A program made the position numbers and the translations under genes. From Candidatus Neomicrothrix sp. UBA2983 (GTDB taxonomy: Bacteria > Actinomycetota > Acidimicrobiia > Acidimicrobiales > MedAcidi-G1), in the NCBI GenBank assembly GCA_002346745.1, contig DEAL01000008.1, positions 30,169 to 94,168 of the forward strand: a stretch of DNA of 64,000 nt, read 5' to 3'. Position 1 is the stretch's first letter. Every line of letters begins with the position of its first letter. The notes under the pieces were generated by a model. It searched no databases, had not been told where the DNA came from, and saw nothing but the letters and a program-made list of their open reading frames with translations. Positions 40,975-50,026 of the stretch are shown here, one piece after another.

Positions 40975-42261
40975 ATGGCACTCCTCCCTGGCCTGGCGGC
41001 CGTGGTCCTGTTGCTGGGCGCCAACGCCTTCTTCGTGGCCGCCGAGTTCAGCCTTGTCGCCGTCGACCGTGCCCGCATCGAAGCCTCGGCCGAGGCCGGG
41101 CACCGCGGCGATGCCCGAATCCGCGGCCTGCTTCGGCGCCTCACCCCGACCATGTCCGGCTGCCAGTTCGGCATCACGGCGGCGGCGCTGCTGCTGGGCT
41201 TCGTGGCCGAGCCGACCGTCGCCCGGCTCCTCACCGGCGAGGCGCACCCGACGGGCCTCAGCGTCGTCGCCGCCATCGGTGCCGCCACCGTCCTGCACCT
41301 GGTGGTCGGCGAACAGGTCCCCAAGTACCTCGCCATCGCCGTCCCCGAGGTCACCGCCCACCGGCTGGCGCCACCCCTCATCGCCTACAGCACCGTCACC
41401 CGCCCGCTGGTCGAGGGCCTCAACCGCTCGGCCAACGCCGTGGCCCGCCGCCTCGGCGTCGAGACACGCGACCAGATCACCCCCTCCCGCACCCGGGACG
41501 AGCTCGAGGACCTGATCCGCCAGTCCGGCGACGAGGGCGGCCTCGAGCGGGAGGAGGCGGACCTGCTGTGGCGGTCGATCCGCTTCGGCGACAAGACCGC
41601 CGTCGACTGCCTCGTGCCGCGGGTCGACCTCGTCGTGCTGGGCCGGGACGACACCGCCGCCACGCTCGCCCAGCGGTCGTTGGCCACCGGCCGTTCCCGC
41701 TTCCTCGTCGTCGGCGATGACCTCGACGACGTACTCGGCGTCGTCCACGTCAAGGCTGTGTACCGCGTGCCCGCCGAGCACCGCCCGGACACCCCGGTCA
41801 CCGACCTGATGCGGGCCGTCCCGTTCGTGCCCGAGACCCGCCCCCTGAACGACCTGTTCACCGACCTCCGGTCGGGAAGCGGCCAGCTGGCGGTCGTCGT
41901 GGACGAGCACGGGGGCACCTCGGGGATCCTCACCATGGAGGACCTGCTCGAGGAGATCGTCGGGGACATCGACGACGAGCACGACCGCCCGGTGGCGCGC
42001 ACCCGTGTCGAGGAGCCCGGCAGTTTCGTGGTTCCGGGTCGCCTCAACCTGGACGAGGTGTACGGGGCGACCGGCTTCGAGGTGCCCGAGGGTCCGTACG
42101 AGACCCTGGCCGGGTACCTCCTCGCCCGGCTGGGGCACCTGCCGCAGCCCGGCGAGATGGTCGAGGAGGCCGGCTGGCGGGTCGAGGTGGTCGCCGTGGC
42201 GGGTCGCCGCATCGCCACCCTGAGGGTGGTCGCACTCGAGGAACCGGAGCCGTCGTCGTGA
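40975..42261 (+). CDS. CNNM/CorC-type transporter (DUF21-CBS-CorC_HlyC), copy 1
   Basis: A 428-residue membrane protein with the DUF21 transmembrane domain (MSGCQFGITAAALLLGF, VVGEQVPKYLAI), two CBS domains, and the C-terminal CorC_HlyC domain (RLNLDEVYGATGFEVPEGPYETLAGYLL, in parts). The GGTSGILTMEDLLEEIVGDIDDE end of CBS2 is typical. Family members export magnesium or cobalt and bind ATP-Mg at the CBS pair. It is co-transcribed with copy 2, whose GTG overlaps its stop. TAGGCT lies 10 nt before the ATG. Confidence 0.9.
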   Translation: MALLPGLAAVVLLLGANAFFVAAEFSLVAVDRARIEASAEAGHRGDARIRGLLRRLTPTMSGCQFGITAAALLLGFVAEPTVARLLTGEAHPTGLSVVAAIGAATVLHLVVGEQVPKYLAIAVPEVTAHRLAPPLIAYSTVTRPLVEGLNRSANAVARRLGVETRDQITPSRTRDELEDLIRQSGDEGGLEREEADLLWRSIRFGDKTAVDCLVPRVDLVVLGRDDTAATLAQRSLATGRSRFLVVGDDLDDVLGVVHVKAVYRVPAEHRPDTPVTDLMRAVPFVPETRPLNDLFTDLRSGSGQLAVVVDEHGGTSGILTMEDLLEEIVGDIDDEHDRPVARTRVEEPGSFVVPGRLNLDEVYGATGFEVPEGPYETLAGYLLARLGHLPQPGEMVEEAGWRVEVVAVAGRRIATLRVVALEEPEPSS

Positions 42262-43304
42262 CCGTCGTCGCACTGCTCCTGGCGGTCCTGCTGGTGGCCG
42301 TCAACGCCCTCTTCGTTGCCGTCGAGTTCGCCCTGTTGGCCTCACGCGACTCTCGCCTCGAGGCGGATGCCGATGACGGCCGTCGGGGCGCGGCCCGGGC
42401 GGTCGCCGCCCGGCGGGACCTCCGCCGCCAGCTCTCCGGCGCCCAACTCGGCATTACCGCCAGCAGCGTCGCCCTCGGCATCCTCGCCGAGCCGGCCATC
42501 GGCCGGCTTCTGGCTCCCGTCCTCGAGGCCTTCGGCGTGCCCGAGGGCGTGGCGACGACCACCGGCTGGATCGTCGCCCTGGCCGTCGCCGCCGTGGTGC
42601 AGATGCTGCTCGGCGAGCTGGTCCCCAAGAACGTCGCGATCGCCGACCCCGAGCGCACCCTGCGTGCGCTGATCGCGGTGCATGCCGGCTTCGTGCTCGT
42701 CCTGGGACCAGCGATCTGGCTGCTGGACCGGATCTCCGTGGGGCTGGTCCGCCTCACGGGCAACACGCCGGTCGACCGCATCGACCACGAGACCGGCGAG
42801 GCCGAGCTGGCCGTCATGTTCGATGCCTCCTGGCAGGCGGGCCTGCTCGAGCCGTTCGAGCACGAACTGCTGGCGGGGGCCCTGGACCTGGGCAGCCGCC
42901 CGGCGGCGGTGGTGATGATCCCCCGATCGCAGGTCATCACGGTGAATCGGCGAATGACCCTTGCGGAGGTGGAGCGCGTGATCGTGGAGAGCGGCCACTC
43001 CCGGTTGCCGGTCGCCGCCGTGGGGGCCGACGACCTGCTGGGCGTGCTGCTTGCCAAGGACCTGCTGCGGCTCCCCGTCGAGGCCCAGCAGGAGCCCGTG
43101 CCACTGGAGGTGATCCGGGCGATGCTGGTGGTGTCGCCGGACCTGCCCCTCGAGGAGGTGCTCGTCCGCATGCGCGGCACCCGCAACCACCTGGCGGTCG
43201 TCCGCGACGCCACGGGCCGCACCCTCGGCGTGCTGACGATGGAGGACGTGCTCGAGGAGATGGTGGGGGAGATCGAGGACGAATCCGACGCTCCCCGCGC
43301 GTGA
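42258..43304 (+). CDS. CNNM/CorC-type transporter, copy 2 (no CorC_HlyC domain)
   Basis: A 348-residue paralogue of the gene before it, with DUF21 (SGAQLGITASSVALGIL, LLGELVPKNVAI) and two CBS domains (SQVITVNRRMTLAEVE and TLGVLTMEDVLEEMVGEIEDE). It ends there and lacks the C-terminal CorC_HlyC domain of copy 1. The GTG start overlaps the stop of copy 1. Adjacent full-length and short members suggest a heteromeric assembly, inferred from coupling and shared fold. Confidence 0.88.
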   Translation: MTVVALLLAVLLVAVNALFVAVEFALLASRDSRLEADADDGRRGAARAVAARRDLRRQLSGAQLGITASSVALGILAEPAIGRLLAPVLEAFGVPEGVATTTGWIVALAVAAVVQMLLGELVPKNVAIADPERTLRALIAVHAGFVLVLGPAIWLLDRISVGLVRLTGNTPVDRIDHETGEAELAVMFDASWQAGLLEPFEHELLAGALDLGSRPAAVVMIPRSQVITVNRRMTLAEVERVIVESGHSRLPVAAVGADDLLGVLLAKDLLRLPVEAQQEPVPLEVIRAMLVVSPDLPLEEVLVRMRGTRNHLAVVRDATGRTLGVLTMEDVLEEMVGEIEDESDAPRA

Positions 43305-43367
43305 CTACGCGCGTCACGTGGTCGAAGGTGTCAACGTTTCCAGGGGTCAGTCCGCTAGCCTGAAGCG

Positions 43368-44126
43368 ATGCCCCGGCTGACCGCCGCCTCTGCGGCGCTC
43401 CTGCTCGCCTTCGCGGCCGTTCCGGCTGTCGCCGGCGCTGCGCCCGGTGCCCCCGCACGGGGCACCCTGCAGTCCGTCGCCGACGGCCTCACCATCGTTG
43501 AGGACCGCATCGCTGCCACCAGCGAAGTCCTCGCGGGCTACCGACTCCGCGTGGACACGGCGGCCGACGCCGTGGCCGAGGCCAACCTCCTCGTTGCCGA
43601 GCAGGTGGCGGGTGCGGACGAACTGCGCGACGAGTACGCCGCCGTCCTCGCCGGCCTGGACGACCGCGACCGCGACCGCCTCGAGGACGAGGCCGACGTC
43701 CGTCGTGGCACTTCCACGATGATCCGCAAGGTGGCGGACGACGACTGGGTCTGCCCGGTGGACGGCGAGATGTCCTACCGCGACTCCTGGGGCGAGCCCC
43801 GCTCGGGCGGCCGGAAGCACGACGGCATCGACATCGTCGCCCGTTCCCGTACCCCGGTGGTCGCCCCGGAGGCCGGCACGGTCTCCTTCCGATGGGACAC
43901 CATCGGCGGCCGCTCCTTCGACCTGGTCACCGCCGACGGCGACTACTACTTCGGTACCCACCTGCGGTCCTACGGCACCGAGGGTGAGGTCGAGGCCGGC
44001 GAGGTGATCGGCTACGTCGGACGCACCGGCAACGCCGCCGGGTACCACCTGCACTTCGAGTACCACCCGGGCGGCAAGGGCAACAGCATCAACCCGTTCT
44101 TCCTGGTCGACGCCCACTGCCGCTGA
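43368..44126 (+). CDS. M23 family metallopeptidase (secreted)
   Basis: A 252-residue exported protein. The signal peptide is residues 1-25 (LTAASAALLLAFAAVPAVAGA). A helical coiled-coil-like region (about 30-110) precedes the M23 LytM-type domain, which has zinc ligands in HDGIDIVA (HxxxD) and YHLHFEYHP (HxH). Such enzymes cut peptidoglycan cross-links or activate amidases. TAGCCT (43356-43361) lies 6 nt before the ATG. Confidence 0.9.
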   Translation: MPRLTAASAALLLAFAAVPAVAGAAPGAPARGTLQSVADGLTIVEDRIAATSEVLAGYRLRVDTAADAVAEANLLVAEQVAGADELRDEYAAVLAGLDDRDRDRLEDEADVRRGTSTMIRKVADDDWVCPVDGEMSYRDSWGEPRSGGRKHDGIDIVARSRTPVVAPEAGTVSFRWDTIGGRSFDLVTADGDYYFGTHLRSYGTEGEVEAGEVIGYVGRTGNAAGYHLHFEYHPGGKGNSINPFFLVDAHCR

Positions 44127-44166
44127 GTCGACGGGTCGTCAACGGCCCCCGCGTCGGGGCCGGGCC

Positions 44167-44934
44167 TTACGCCCCGATGGCGTGGTACCCCCCGTCGACG
44201 TGGAGCATCTCGCCCGTCGTGGCCGGGAACCAGTCGGACAGCAGTGCCACGCATGCCTTCGCCACGGGCTCGGTGTCGTGCACGTCCCAGCCCAGCGGCG
44301 CCCGGGTGCCCCAGGCGTCCTCGAACTCGGCAAAGCCGGGGATGCTCTTGGCGGCGATCGTGCGGATCGGGCCGGCGGCCACCATGTTGACCCGGATGCC
44401 GTCCCCGCCGAGCGAGCGGGCCAGGTAGCGGGACGCCGACTCGAGGGCCGCCTTGGCCACCCCCATCCAGTTGTAGGCGGGCCAGGCGAAGCGGGCGTCG
44501 AAGTCGAGGCCGACGATCGAGCCACCGTCGGACATGAGCGGCGCCACCACCTCGGCGACGGTCTTGAGTGAGTAGGCGGAGATCTCGACGGCGACCGACA
44601 CGTCCTCCCACTGGGCAGCCATGAAGTCCTCGCCGAGGCACACCTCGGGGGCGAAGCCGATGGCGTGCAGGGCTCCGTCGACCCGTCCCCATGTCGACCC
44701 CAGCTGGTCGCGGACGGCGGCGGCCTGCTCAGCCGATGTCACGTCGAACTCCAGCACCTCGGGTGCCACCGGCAGTTTGCGGGCCGTGCGCTCGGTCAGT
44801 CGCATGCCGCGTCCGGCGCCCGTCAGGACGATCTCGGCGCCCTCCTCCTGCGCCAGTCGGGCCACGCCGAACGCCAGGGAGGCGTCCGTGAGGACGCCGG
44901 TGATCAGCAGTCGCTTCCCGTCGAGGATCCCCAC
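44167..44934 (-). CDS. fabI: Enoyl-ACP reductase FabI (InhA-like)
   Basis: FabI performs the last reduction of fatty-acid elongation with NADH. The 255-residue SDR has the InhA-type N-terminus GKRLLITGVLTDASLAFG, the catalytic Y154-x6-K161 in YNWMGVAKAALES, and AAGPIRTIAAKSIPGF of the substrate loop. The GTG has a GAGGGAGG site about 8 nt upstream. It faces the F420:NADPH oxidoreductase across 170 bp, where CTCGCCCGGTG is repeated in tandem (44953-44974). The partner FabG is not in the window. Confidence 0.94.
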   Translation of the reverse strand: MGILDGKRLLITGVLTDASLAFGVARLAQEEGAEIVLTGAGRGMRLTERTARKLPVAPEVLEFDVTSAEQAAAVRDQLGSTWGRVDGALHAIGFAPEVCLGEDFMAAQWEDVSVAVEISAYSLKTVAEVVAPLMSDGGSIVGLDFDARFAWPAYNWMGVAKAALESASRYLARSLGGDGIRVNMVAAGPIRTIAAKSIPGFAEFEDAWGTRAPLGWDVHDTEPVAKACVALLSDWFPATTGEMLHVDGGYHAIGA

Positions 44935-44952
44935 GGATCGTCCTCCCTCGTA

Positions 44953-44974
44953 CTCGCCCGGTGCTCGCCCGGTG
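44953..44974. repeat. Tandem 11-bp direct repeat in divergent fabI promoter region
   Basis: CTCGCCCGGTG occurs twice with no spacer, 19 bp upstream of the fabI start. It may be a regulator site for fabI, since 11 bp is one helical turn, or simple slippage. Confidence 0.4.
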
Positions 44975-45104
44975 TCCGTCTCGTATCCGTCCCGGACCGG
45001 CCCGGGGCGGTCCCCCGGCCGGTTCGCTGGTGGGCACCGTACCGTCCGGCCGGGCCGCCGCCCGTGAACCGGGCCACCGACGCCCGGGGCCGTAGTCTCA
45101 GCGC

Positions 45105-45761
45105 ATGGAGATCGGGCTGCTGGGTGCCACCGGACCGGCCGGGCGGGCGATGGCACTGCGCCTGGCGGCGGTGGGCATCGACGTGGTGGTGGGCTCACGC
45201 TCGGCCGGCCGGGCCGCCGAGGTCGTGGCGCAACTCCTGGAACGCCACCCCGACCGTGACTTGTCGATCCGCAGCGGCGACAACGCCGAGGCCGCCGCCT
45301 GCGACCTCGTCATCATCGCCACGCCGTGGGATGTCGCCCCGGAGGTCGCCTCCACGGTCGCCGGCCACCTCGGTCGCAAGGTCGTCGTCTGCATGTCGAA
45401 CGCCCTCGCCCGGGTGGCGGGGGAGTTCCAGCCCCTGGTTCCGCCCCGCGGTTCGGTGTCGGCCAACGTGCAGGCAGTGGTCCCCGACGCCTACGTCGCC
45501 GCCGCGATGCACCACGTTCCCGCTACGGAACTGGCGGCGATCGACGAGGAGGTGCAGAGCGACGTCCTCATCTGCTCCGACCACCCGTGGGCGATCGAGA
45601 CGGTTTCCCGGCTCGTCGAGCGGATCCCTGGCGCCCGCCCCCTCGACGCGGGCCGGTTGTCGAACGCCACCGCCATCGAGGCCTTCACCGCCGTGCTGCT
45701 CCAGCTCAACACCCGGTACGGGACCCGGGTCGCGGTCCGCTTCACCGGCATCGACGACTGA
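45105..45761 (+). CDS. npdG: NADPH-dependent F420 reductase (F420:NADPH oxidoreductase)
   Basis: The enzyme passes hydride between NADP(H) and the deazaflavin F420, supplying reduced F420. The 218-residue protein has the N-terminal Rossmann motif GLLGATGPAGRAMALRL, VVVGSRSAGRA for NADP selection, IIATPWDVAPEV, and SNALARV. TAGTCT (45093-45098) lies 6 nt before the ATG. Two F420-type LLM oxidoreductases at 57.9-59.7 kb are possible users of its product. Confidence 0.9.
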   Translation: MEIGLLGATGPAGRAMALRLAAVGIDVVVGSRSAGRAAEVVAQLLERHPDRDLSIRSGDNAEAAACDLVIIATPWDVAPEVASTVAGHLGRKVVVCMSNALARVAGEFQPLVPPRGSVSANVQAVVPDAYVAAAMHHVPATELAAIDEEVQSDVLICSDHPWAIETVSRLVERIPGARPLDAGRLSNATAIEAFTAVLLQLNTRYGTRVAVRFTGIDD

Positions 45762-45830
45762 CCGGCATCGACCGCCGTCCGGGGCTTTCGGGGGTACTGC
45801 CCGCGGCGACGGTCGCTAGCCTCGGGAGTC

Positions 45831-47798
45831 ATGGCCGACATCACCGTCTCGCTGCCCGACGGCTCGGCGCGCACCCTCGCTGCGGGGGCCACTGCCGCCG
45901 ACCTGGCCGCGGACATCGGCGCCGGACTCGCCCGGGACGCCATTGCCGCCGTGGTCGACGGCGAGGAGCGCGACCTGGTCGTCGGGCTCCCCGAGGGTGC
46001 CACCGTCGAGATCGTCACCCCTGGCAGCGACCGCGGCCTCGAGACGCTGCGCCACTCCACCGCCCACGTGCTGGCCCAGGCTGTGCTGGGCCTGTGGCCC
46101 GGCTCGACGTTCGCCATCGGCCCGCCGATCGAGAACGGCTTCTACTACGACTTCGAGCTTCCCGACGGGGCCACCTTCGGCCCGGAGGACCTCGAGGCCA
46201 TCGACGCGCGCATGCGCGAGATCATCGCCGCCGACCAGGAGTTCGAACGGGTGGAGGCGACCGTCGCCGAGGCGCTCGAACTGTTTGCCGGGCACGCTTA
46301 CAAGTGCGAGATCATCGAGCGGGTGGCGTCCGGCGAGGCCGACGGCGAGCTGGTCGACGAGGCCGACGCCGGTGGCGCCGTGAGCTACTACCGCAACGGC
46401 GACGACTTCCTCGACCTCTGCCGGGGCCCGCACGTGCCCTCCACCGGCCGCCTCGGCCACTTCGCCCTCCAGAAGGTGGCCGGGGCGTACTGGCGGGGCG
46501 ACGAGCGCCGCCCGATGCTCCAGCGCATCTACGGCACCGCCTGGTCGACGGCCAAGGAGCTCAAGGTGCACCTGCACCGCCTCGCCGAGGCGGAGAAGCG
46601 CGACCACCGCCGCCTCGCCGCCGAGCTGGACCTGGTGTCGTGGCCCGAGGCGCTCGGACCGGGTCTTGCCGTCTGGCACCCGAGGGGGGCGCTGGTCCGC
46701 AAGTTCATCGAGGACTACAGCCGCAGCCGCCACGAGGCCGGTGGCTACGACTTCGTTTTCAGCCCCCACATCGCCAAGTCGGTGCTGTGGGAGACGAGCG
46801 GCCACCTCGACTTCTACGCCGACGGCATGTACCCGCCGATGGAGATGGACGGCGCCGCCTACTACCCGAAGCCAATGAACTGCCCGTTCCACGTCACGGT
46901 CTTCGAAAGCGGCCAGCGCAGCTACCGGGATCTGCCCAAGCGGTACTTCGAACTCGGCGCGGTCTACCGCTACGAGCTCTCCGGCGCGGTGCACGGCTTG
47001 CTGCGCAGCCGGGGCTTCACCCAGGACGATGCCCACATCTTCTGCACCCGTGAGCAGGTGCCCGACGAACTGGCGTCGTTGCTGGACTTCACGCTGTCGG
47101 TGCTGAAGGCCTTCGGCTTCGAGGACTTCCAGGCCAAGCTCTCGACCCGGCCCGCCGAGAAGTCGGTCGGCGAGGACGAACTCTGGGAGCTGGCCACGGA
47201 GGGACTGCGGGCGGCGCTGGGAACGGCCGGGCTGGACTTCGTCGTGGAGGAGGGCGGCGGCGCCTTCTACGGACCCAAGATCGACGTCGACGTCACGGAC
47301 GCGATCGGGCGGCCCTGGCAGCTGTCGACGATCCAGCTGGACTTCAACCTGCCGGAGCGCTTCGAGCTCGAGTACGTGGGCGCCGACGGTGGCCGGCACC
47401 GGCCGGTGATGATCCACCGGGCCCTGATGGGGTCGATCGAGCGCTTCTTCGGGGTGCTGCTCGAGCACTATGCGGGTGCTTTTCCGGCCTGGCTGGCGCC
47501 CGAGCAGGTCCGGGTCCTGCCCGTGGCAGACGAACACCAGGCCTACGCCGAGCAGGTCGAGGCCCGGCTCGCCGCCGGGGGCTTCCGGGCGACGGTCGAC
47601 CCGGCCGACGAACCGCTGGGCAAGCGGGTCCGTTCCGGCAAGACCGCCAAGGTTCCCCATGTGCTGGTCGTCGGCGACGACGACGTGGCCAACGGAACCG
47701 TGGGCGACAACGCCCGGGGCGCCGAGGCCCCCGAGCGGGACCTCCCGCTGGAGGAGTTCGTCGACCGCCTGGCAGCCACGGTGGCCGAGCGGCGGTGA
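45831..47798 (+). CDS. thrS: Threonine--tRNA ligase
   Basis: A 655-residue full-length ThrRS. It has the TGS domain (1-65), the editing domain with HSTAHVLAQAV and LDLCRGPHVPS, then the class II core with the zinc Cys in MNCPFHVTV. Motif 2 is ELGAVYRYELSGAVHGLLRSRG (in parts), DDAHIFC holds a zinc His, and motif 3 is GSIERFFGVLLEHY. The anticodon domain follows. TAGCCT (45817-45822) lies 8 nt before the ATG. It is coupled to the HIT gene. The 69-bp leader is too short for a T-box. Confidence 0.96.
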   Translation: MADITVSLPDGSARTLAAGATAADLAADIGAGLARDAIAAVVDGEERDLVVGLPEGATVEIVTPGSDRGLETLRHSTAHVLAQAVLGLWPGSTFAIGPPIENGFYYDFELPDGATFGPEDLEAIDARMREIIAADQEFERVEATVAEALELFAGHAYKCEIIERVASGEADGELVDEADAGGAVSYYRNGDDFLDLCRGPHVPSTGRLGHFALQKVAGAYWRGDERRPMLQRIYGTAWSTAKELKVHLHRLAEAEKRDHRRLAAELDLVSWPEALGPGLAVWHPRGALVRKFIEDYSRSRHEAGGYDFVFSPHIAKSVLWETSGHLDFYADGMYPPMEMDGAAYYPKPMNCPFHVTVFESGQRSYRDLPKRYFELGAVYRYELSGAVHGLLRSRGFTQDDAHIFCTREQVPDELASLLDFTLSVLKAFGFEDFQAKLSTRPAEKSVGEDELWELATEGLRAALGTAGLDFVVEEGGGAFYGPKIDVDVTDAIGRPWQLSTIQLDFNLPERFELEYVGADGGRHRPVMIHRALMGSIERFFGVLLEHYAGAFPAWLAPEQVRVLPVADEHQAYAEQVEARLAAGGFRATVDPADEPLGKRVRSGKTAKVPHVLVVGDDDVANGTVGDNARGAEAPERDLPLEEFVDRLAATVAERR

Positions 47799-48322
47799 GC
47801 CGGCTCGAGCAGCTCTGGGCGGGCTGGCGGCAGGCCTACCTCGAGGGGACCGGCGAGGACGGGCGACTCACCGACGCCCTCGAGGTCCCCGAGGGCGGGT
47901 CCCTGTTCAGCGCCATCGAGCAGAGCGGCCTTCCCGACGACGAGTCGTTCGTGCTGCACCGGGGTGAGACCTGCTTCGCGATGCTCAACATCTACCCGTA
48001 CACCTCGGGCCACACCATGGTCCTGCCCCTTCGGCCGGTCGGCCGGCTGGGCGATCTCAGCGAGGTCGAGCACGCCGAGCTCTGGTCGATGGTCCGTGAC
48101 GCCGTCGCTGCCATCGAGGCCGCCTATGGCCCGGGTGGCGTCAACGTGGGCCTCAATCAGGGCCGGGCGGCAGGCGCGGGCATCCCCGAGCACCTGCACG
48201 TCCACTGCGTGGCCCGCTGGTCGGGAGACACGAACTTCATGACCGCCGCTGCCGGCATCCGGGTCCTGCCGGAGGCGCTCGTCGAGTCCTGGTCGAAGTT
48301 GCGGGAGAACTGGCCGGCCTGA
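47795..48322 (+). CDS. HIT-family hydrolase/phosphorylase
   Basis: A 175-residue HIT protein with the nucleotide motif HLHVH (H133, H135, H137) in PEHLHVHCVARWSGDTNFM. This resembles the mycobacterial Ap4A phosphorylase that likewise follows thrS. Such enzymes degrade Ap4A, a side product of aminoacyl-tRNA synthetases, which explains the pairing. The GTG overlaps the thrS stop (GTGA). Whether it is a hydrolase or phosphorylase cannot be told from sequence alone. Confidence 0.9.
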   Translation: MSRLEQLWAGWRQAYLEGTGEDGRLTDALEVPEGGSLFSAIEQSGLPDDESFVLHRGETCFAMLNIYPYTSGHTMVLPLRPVGRLGDLSEVEHAELWSMVRDAVAAIEAAYGPGGVNVGLNQGRAAGAGIPEHLHVHCVARWSGDTNFMTAAAGIRVLPEALVESWSKLRENWPA

Positions 48323-48363
48323 TCCGACGGACGGCGGCTTGTCGCGTGTGCGAGGCTGACTGC

Positions 48364-49956
48364 ATGTGGCGGCTGGCAGCGCTGTTGGCGGCGACCCTCG
48401 TTGCGGGCGCCTGCGGTTCGTCCGACGGACCTTCCCGGGTCGTGGACTCGGTGCAGGTGGTGTCCACGACGAGCACGACGGCGAGCTCGACCACGACCAA
48501 CCCGCCGGGGAGCTCGTCGAGCACCACGACAGCACCGCCCACCACGACAGCACCGCCCACCACGACGGCACCGCCCGCGTCGAACGGCCGGGGTGAGGCC
48601 CTGAAGTGGCGACCCTGCGGCGACGGCCTCGAGTGCACCACGCTCACGGTGCCGATGGTCCACGGCGACCCGTCGAAGGGGGACATCCGGATCGCCGCCA
48701 ACCGGTATCAGACCTCGGCGCGGGAGCGGATCGGGGTCCTCCTCGTCAACCCGGGCGGGCCGGGCGGCTCCGGTGTCGACACCGTCGTGGAATTCGCATG
48801 GCTGATCGACGTGGTGGTCCCCGGCTTCGACGTGGTCGGCTTCGACCCTCGTGGCGTCGGGGGTAGCACCCGGGTGGTGTGCCTCGAGGACCTCGACGAC
48901 ACGGTCCCGGCCCTCGAGAAGGGTGGAGACACGGCGGAGATCCTCGCCTTCGAACGCGAGATGTTGGCCGCCTGCCTCGCCAACTCCGGCGACCTGGCCC
49001 TCCATGTCGGGACCAACAACGTCGCCCGCGACATGGACCTGCTCCGGGAGGCGCTCGGCGAGGAGCAGATCACCTTCCTCGGCTATTCCTACGGGTCGCG
49101 GATCGGCGCCGTCTACGCCGCCCTGTTCCCCGACCGGGTCCGGGCCATGGTGCTCGACGGCCCCGTCGACCCCGAGGAGCACATCAGCGACGTCAGCCCC
49201 GTGCAGGGGGAGGGTTTCGAGTTGGCGTGGGGCAACTTCGCGGCCGCCTGCGACGCCAACCCGAGTTGCCTCCTCGCCGCCCACGGGGGGGCCGAGGCGG
49301 CCTTCTTCGCCGTGGACGACCTGCTCCGGGAGGGCGACCTGCCCGCCGGCGACCGCATCCTGACCCGCGGCGAGTTCCTCCTCGGGGTGGCGATGGCGCT
49401 CTATTCGCCCTACACCTGGGTGGAACTCGAGGGCGCCTTCGTCGAGGTTCTCGACTCGGGGGACGGCACCGCGTTCCAGGGGCTCGCCGACCTGATGATG
49501 GGGCGCAACGAGGACGGCACCTACGACGGTTCCCAGGATGTGAACTGGTTGGTGAACTGTGCCGATGACCCGGAGCGGCCCGATCCGGAGACGCAGTTCG
49601 CCGCAGCCGACGCCGTGGCCGACACGCTGCCCCACTTCGGTGACGTGTTCCGGGCGTTCCACGGCTGTGGCGGGCTCCCGCCGGCGGTCGACCCACTGCA
49701 CGTGGCGCCGGCCGACCTCGGCGTCCCCGCCGTGGTGATCGCCATGGAGGGCGATCCGGCGACGCCGATGGCGTGGGCCCGGGCGCTCGCCGACTCGATC
49801 GGCGACGCCGTGCTCATCACCTCCGACGGGGAGGGGCACACCGCCTTCCTCTCGAACTCGTTCTGCGTCACGGACGTGGTGGCCGCCTACCTTCTCGACC
49901 TCGTGGTCCCCGAGGACGGCTGGTCGTGCTCGGAGGGCGAACAGCAGCTTGGCTAG
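48364..49956 (+). CDS. Secreted lipoprotein alpha/beta hydrolase (TAP-like peptidase family)
   Basis: A 530-residue exported protein. It begins with a signal and lipobox-like Cys (LAALLATLVAGACGSS), then a Ser/Thr/Pro linker with TTTAPP repeated three times (residues about 52-71). The alpha/beta hydrolase has the nucleophile in GYSYGSRIG, the oxyanion strand NPGGPGGSG, and a C-terminal TAP-like lid domain ending DGEGHTAF (catalytic His). Related actinobacterial enzymes are aminopeptidases or esterases. Its stop lies beside the metal-permease promoter. Confidence 0.87.
   Translation: MWRLAALLAATLVAGACGSSDGPSRVVDSVQVVSTTSTTASSTTTNPPGSSSSTTTAPPTTTAPPTTTAPPASNGRGEALKWRPCGDGLECTTLTVPMVHGDPSKGDIRIAANRYQTSARERIGVLLVNPGGPGGSGVDTVVEFAWLIDVVVPGFDVVGFDPRGVGGSTRVVCLEDLDDTVPALEKGGDTAEILAFEREMLAACLANSGDLALHVGTNNVARDMDLLREALGEEQITFLGYSYGSRIGAVYAALFPDRVRAMVLDGPVDPEEHISDVSPVQGEGFELAWGNFAAACDANPSCLLAAHGGAEAAFFAVDDLLREGDLPAGDRILTRGEFLLGVAMALYSPYTWVELEGAFVEVLDSGDGTAFQGLADLMMGRNEDGTYDGSQDVNWLVNCADDPERPDPETQFAAADAVADTLPHFGDVFRAFHGCGGLPPAVDPLHVAPADLGVPAVVIAMEGDPATPMAWARALADSIGDAVLITSDGEGHTAFLSNSFCVTDVVAAYLLDLVVPEDGWSCSEGEQQLG
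48523..48576 (+). repeat. 18-bp tandem repeat x3 encoding TTTAPP
   Basis: Three copies of an 18-nt unit (ACCACGACAGCACCGCCC, the third with one change) encode a Thr/Pro linker between lipobox and hydrolase domain. In-frame repeat number may vary between strains. Confidence 0.85.
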
Positions 49957-49974
49957 AATCGAGACTCGTTCTCG
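49954..49974 (+). promoter_or_regulatory. Promoter and candidate metal-responsive operator of permease gene
   Basis: TAGAAT (49954-49959) fits a -10 box and overlaps the preceding stop codon. It is followed by CGAGA-CTCGT-TCTCG, a perfect 5-bp inverted repeat (49960-49974). The core GAGACTCGTTCT matches 11 of 12 bases of GAGACTCATTCT in front of the binding-protein gene (53114-53125). A Zur- or Fur-type repressor could bind both. Confidence 0.6.
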
Positions 49975-50026
49975 TTACAGCCCCGATTCCCGAGCCTCGG
50001 ATGGGGCGGGAGGCCGCACCGCACCC

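Noticed and set aside
45762..45830. T-box riboswitch before thrS
   Set aside because: The gap is 69 bp with a -10 box 8 nt from the start, too short for a T-box and lacking its conserved sequence.
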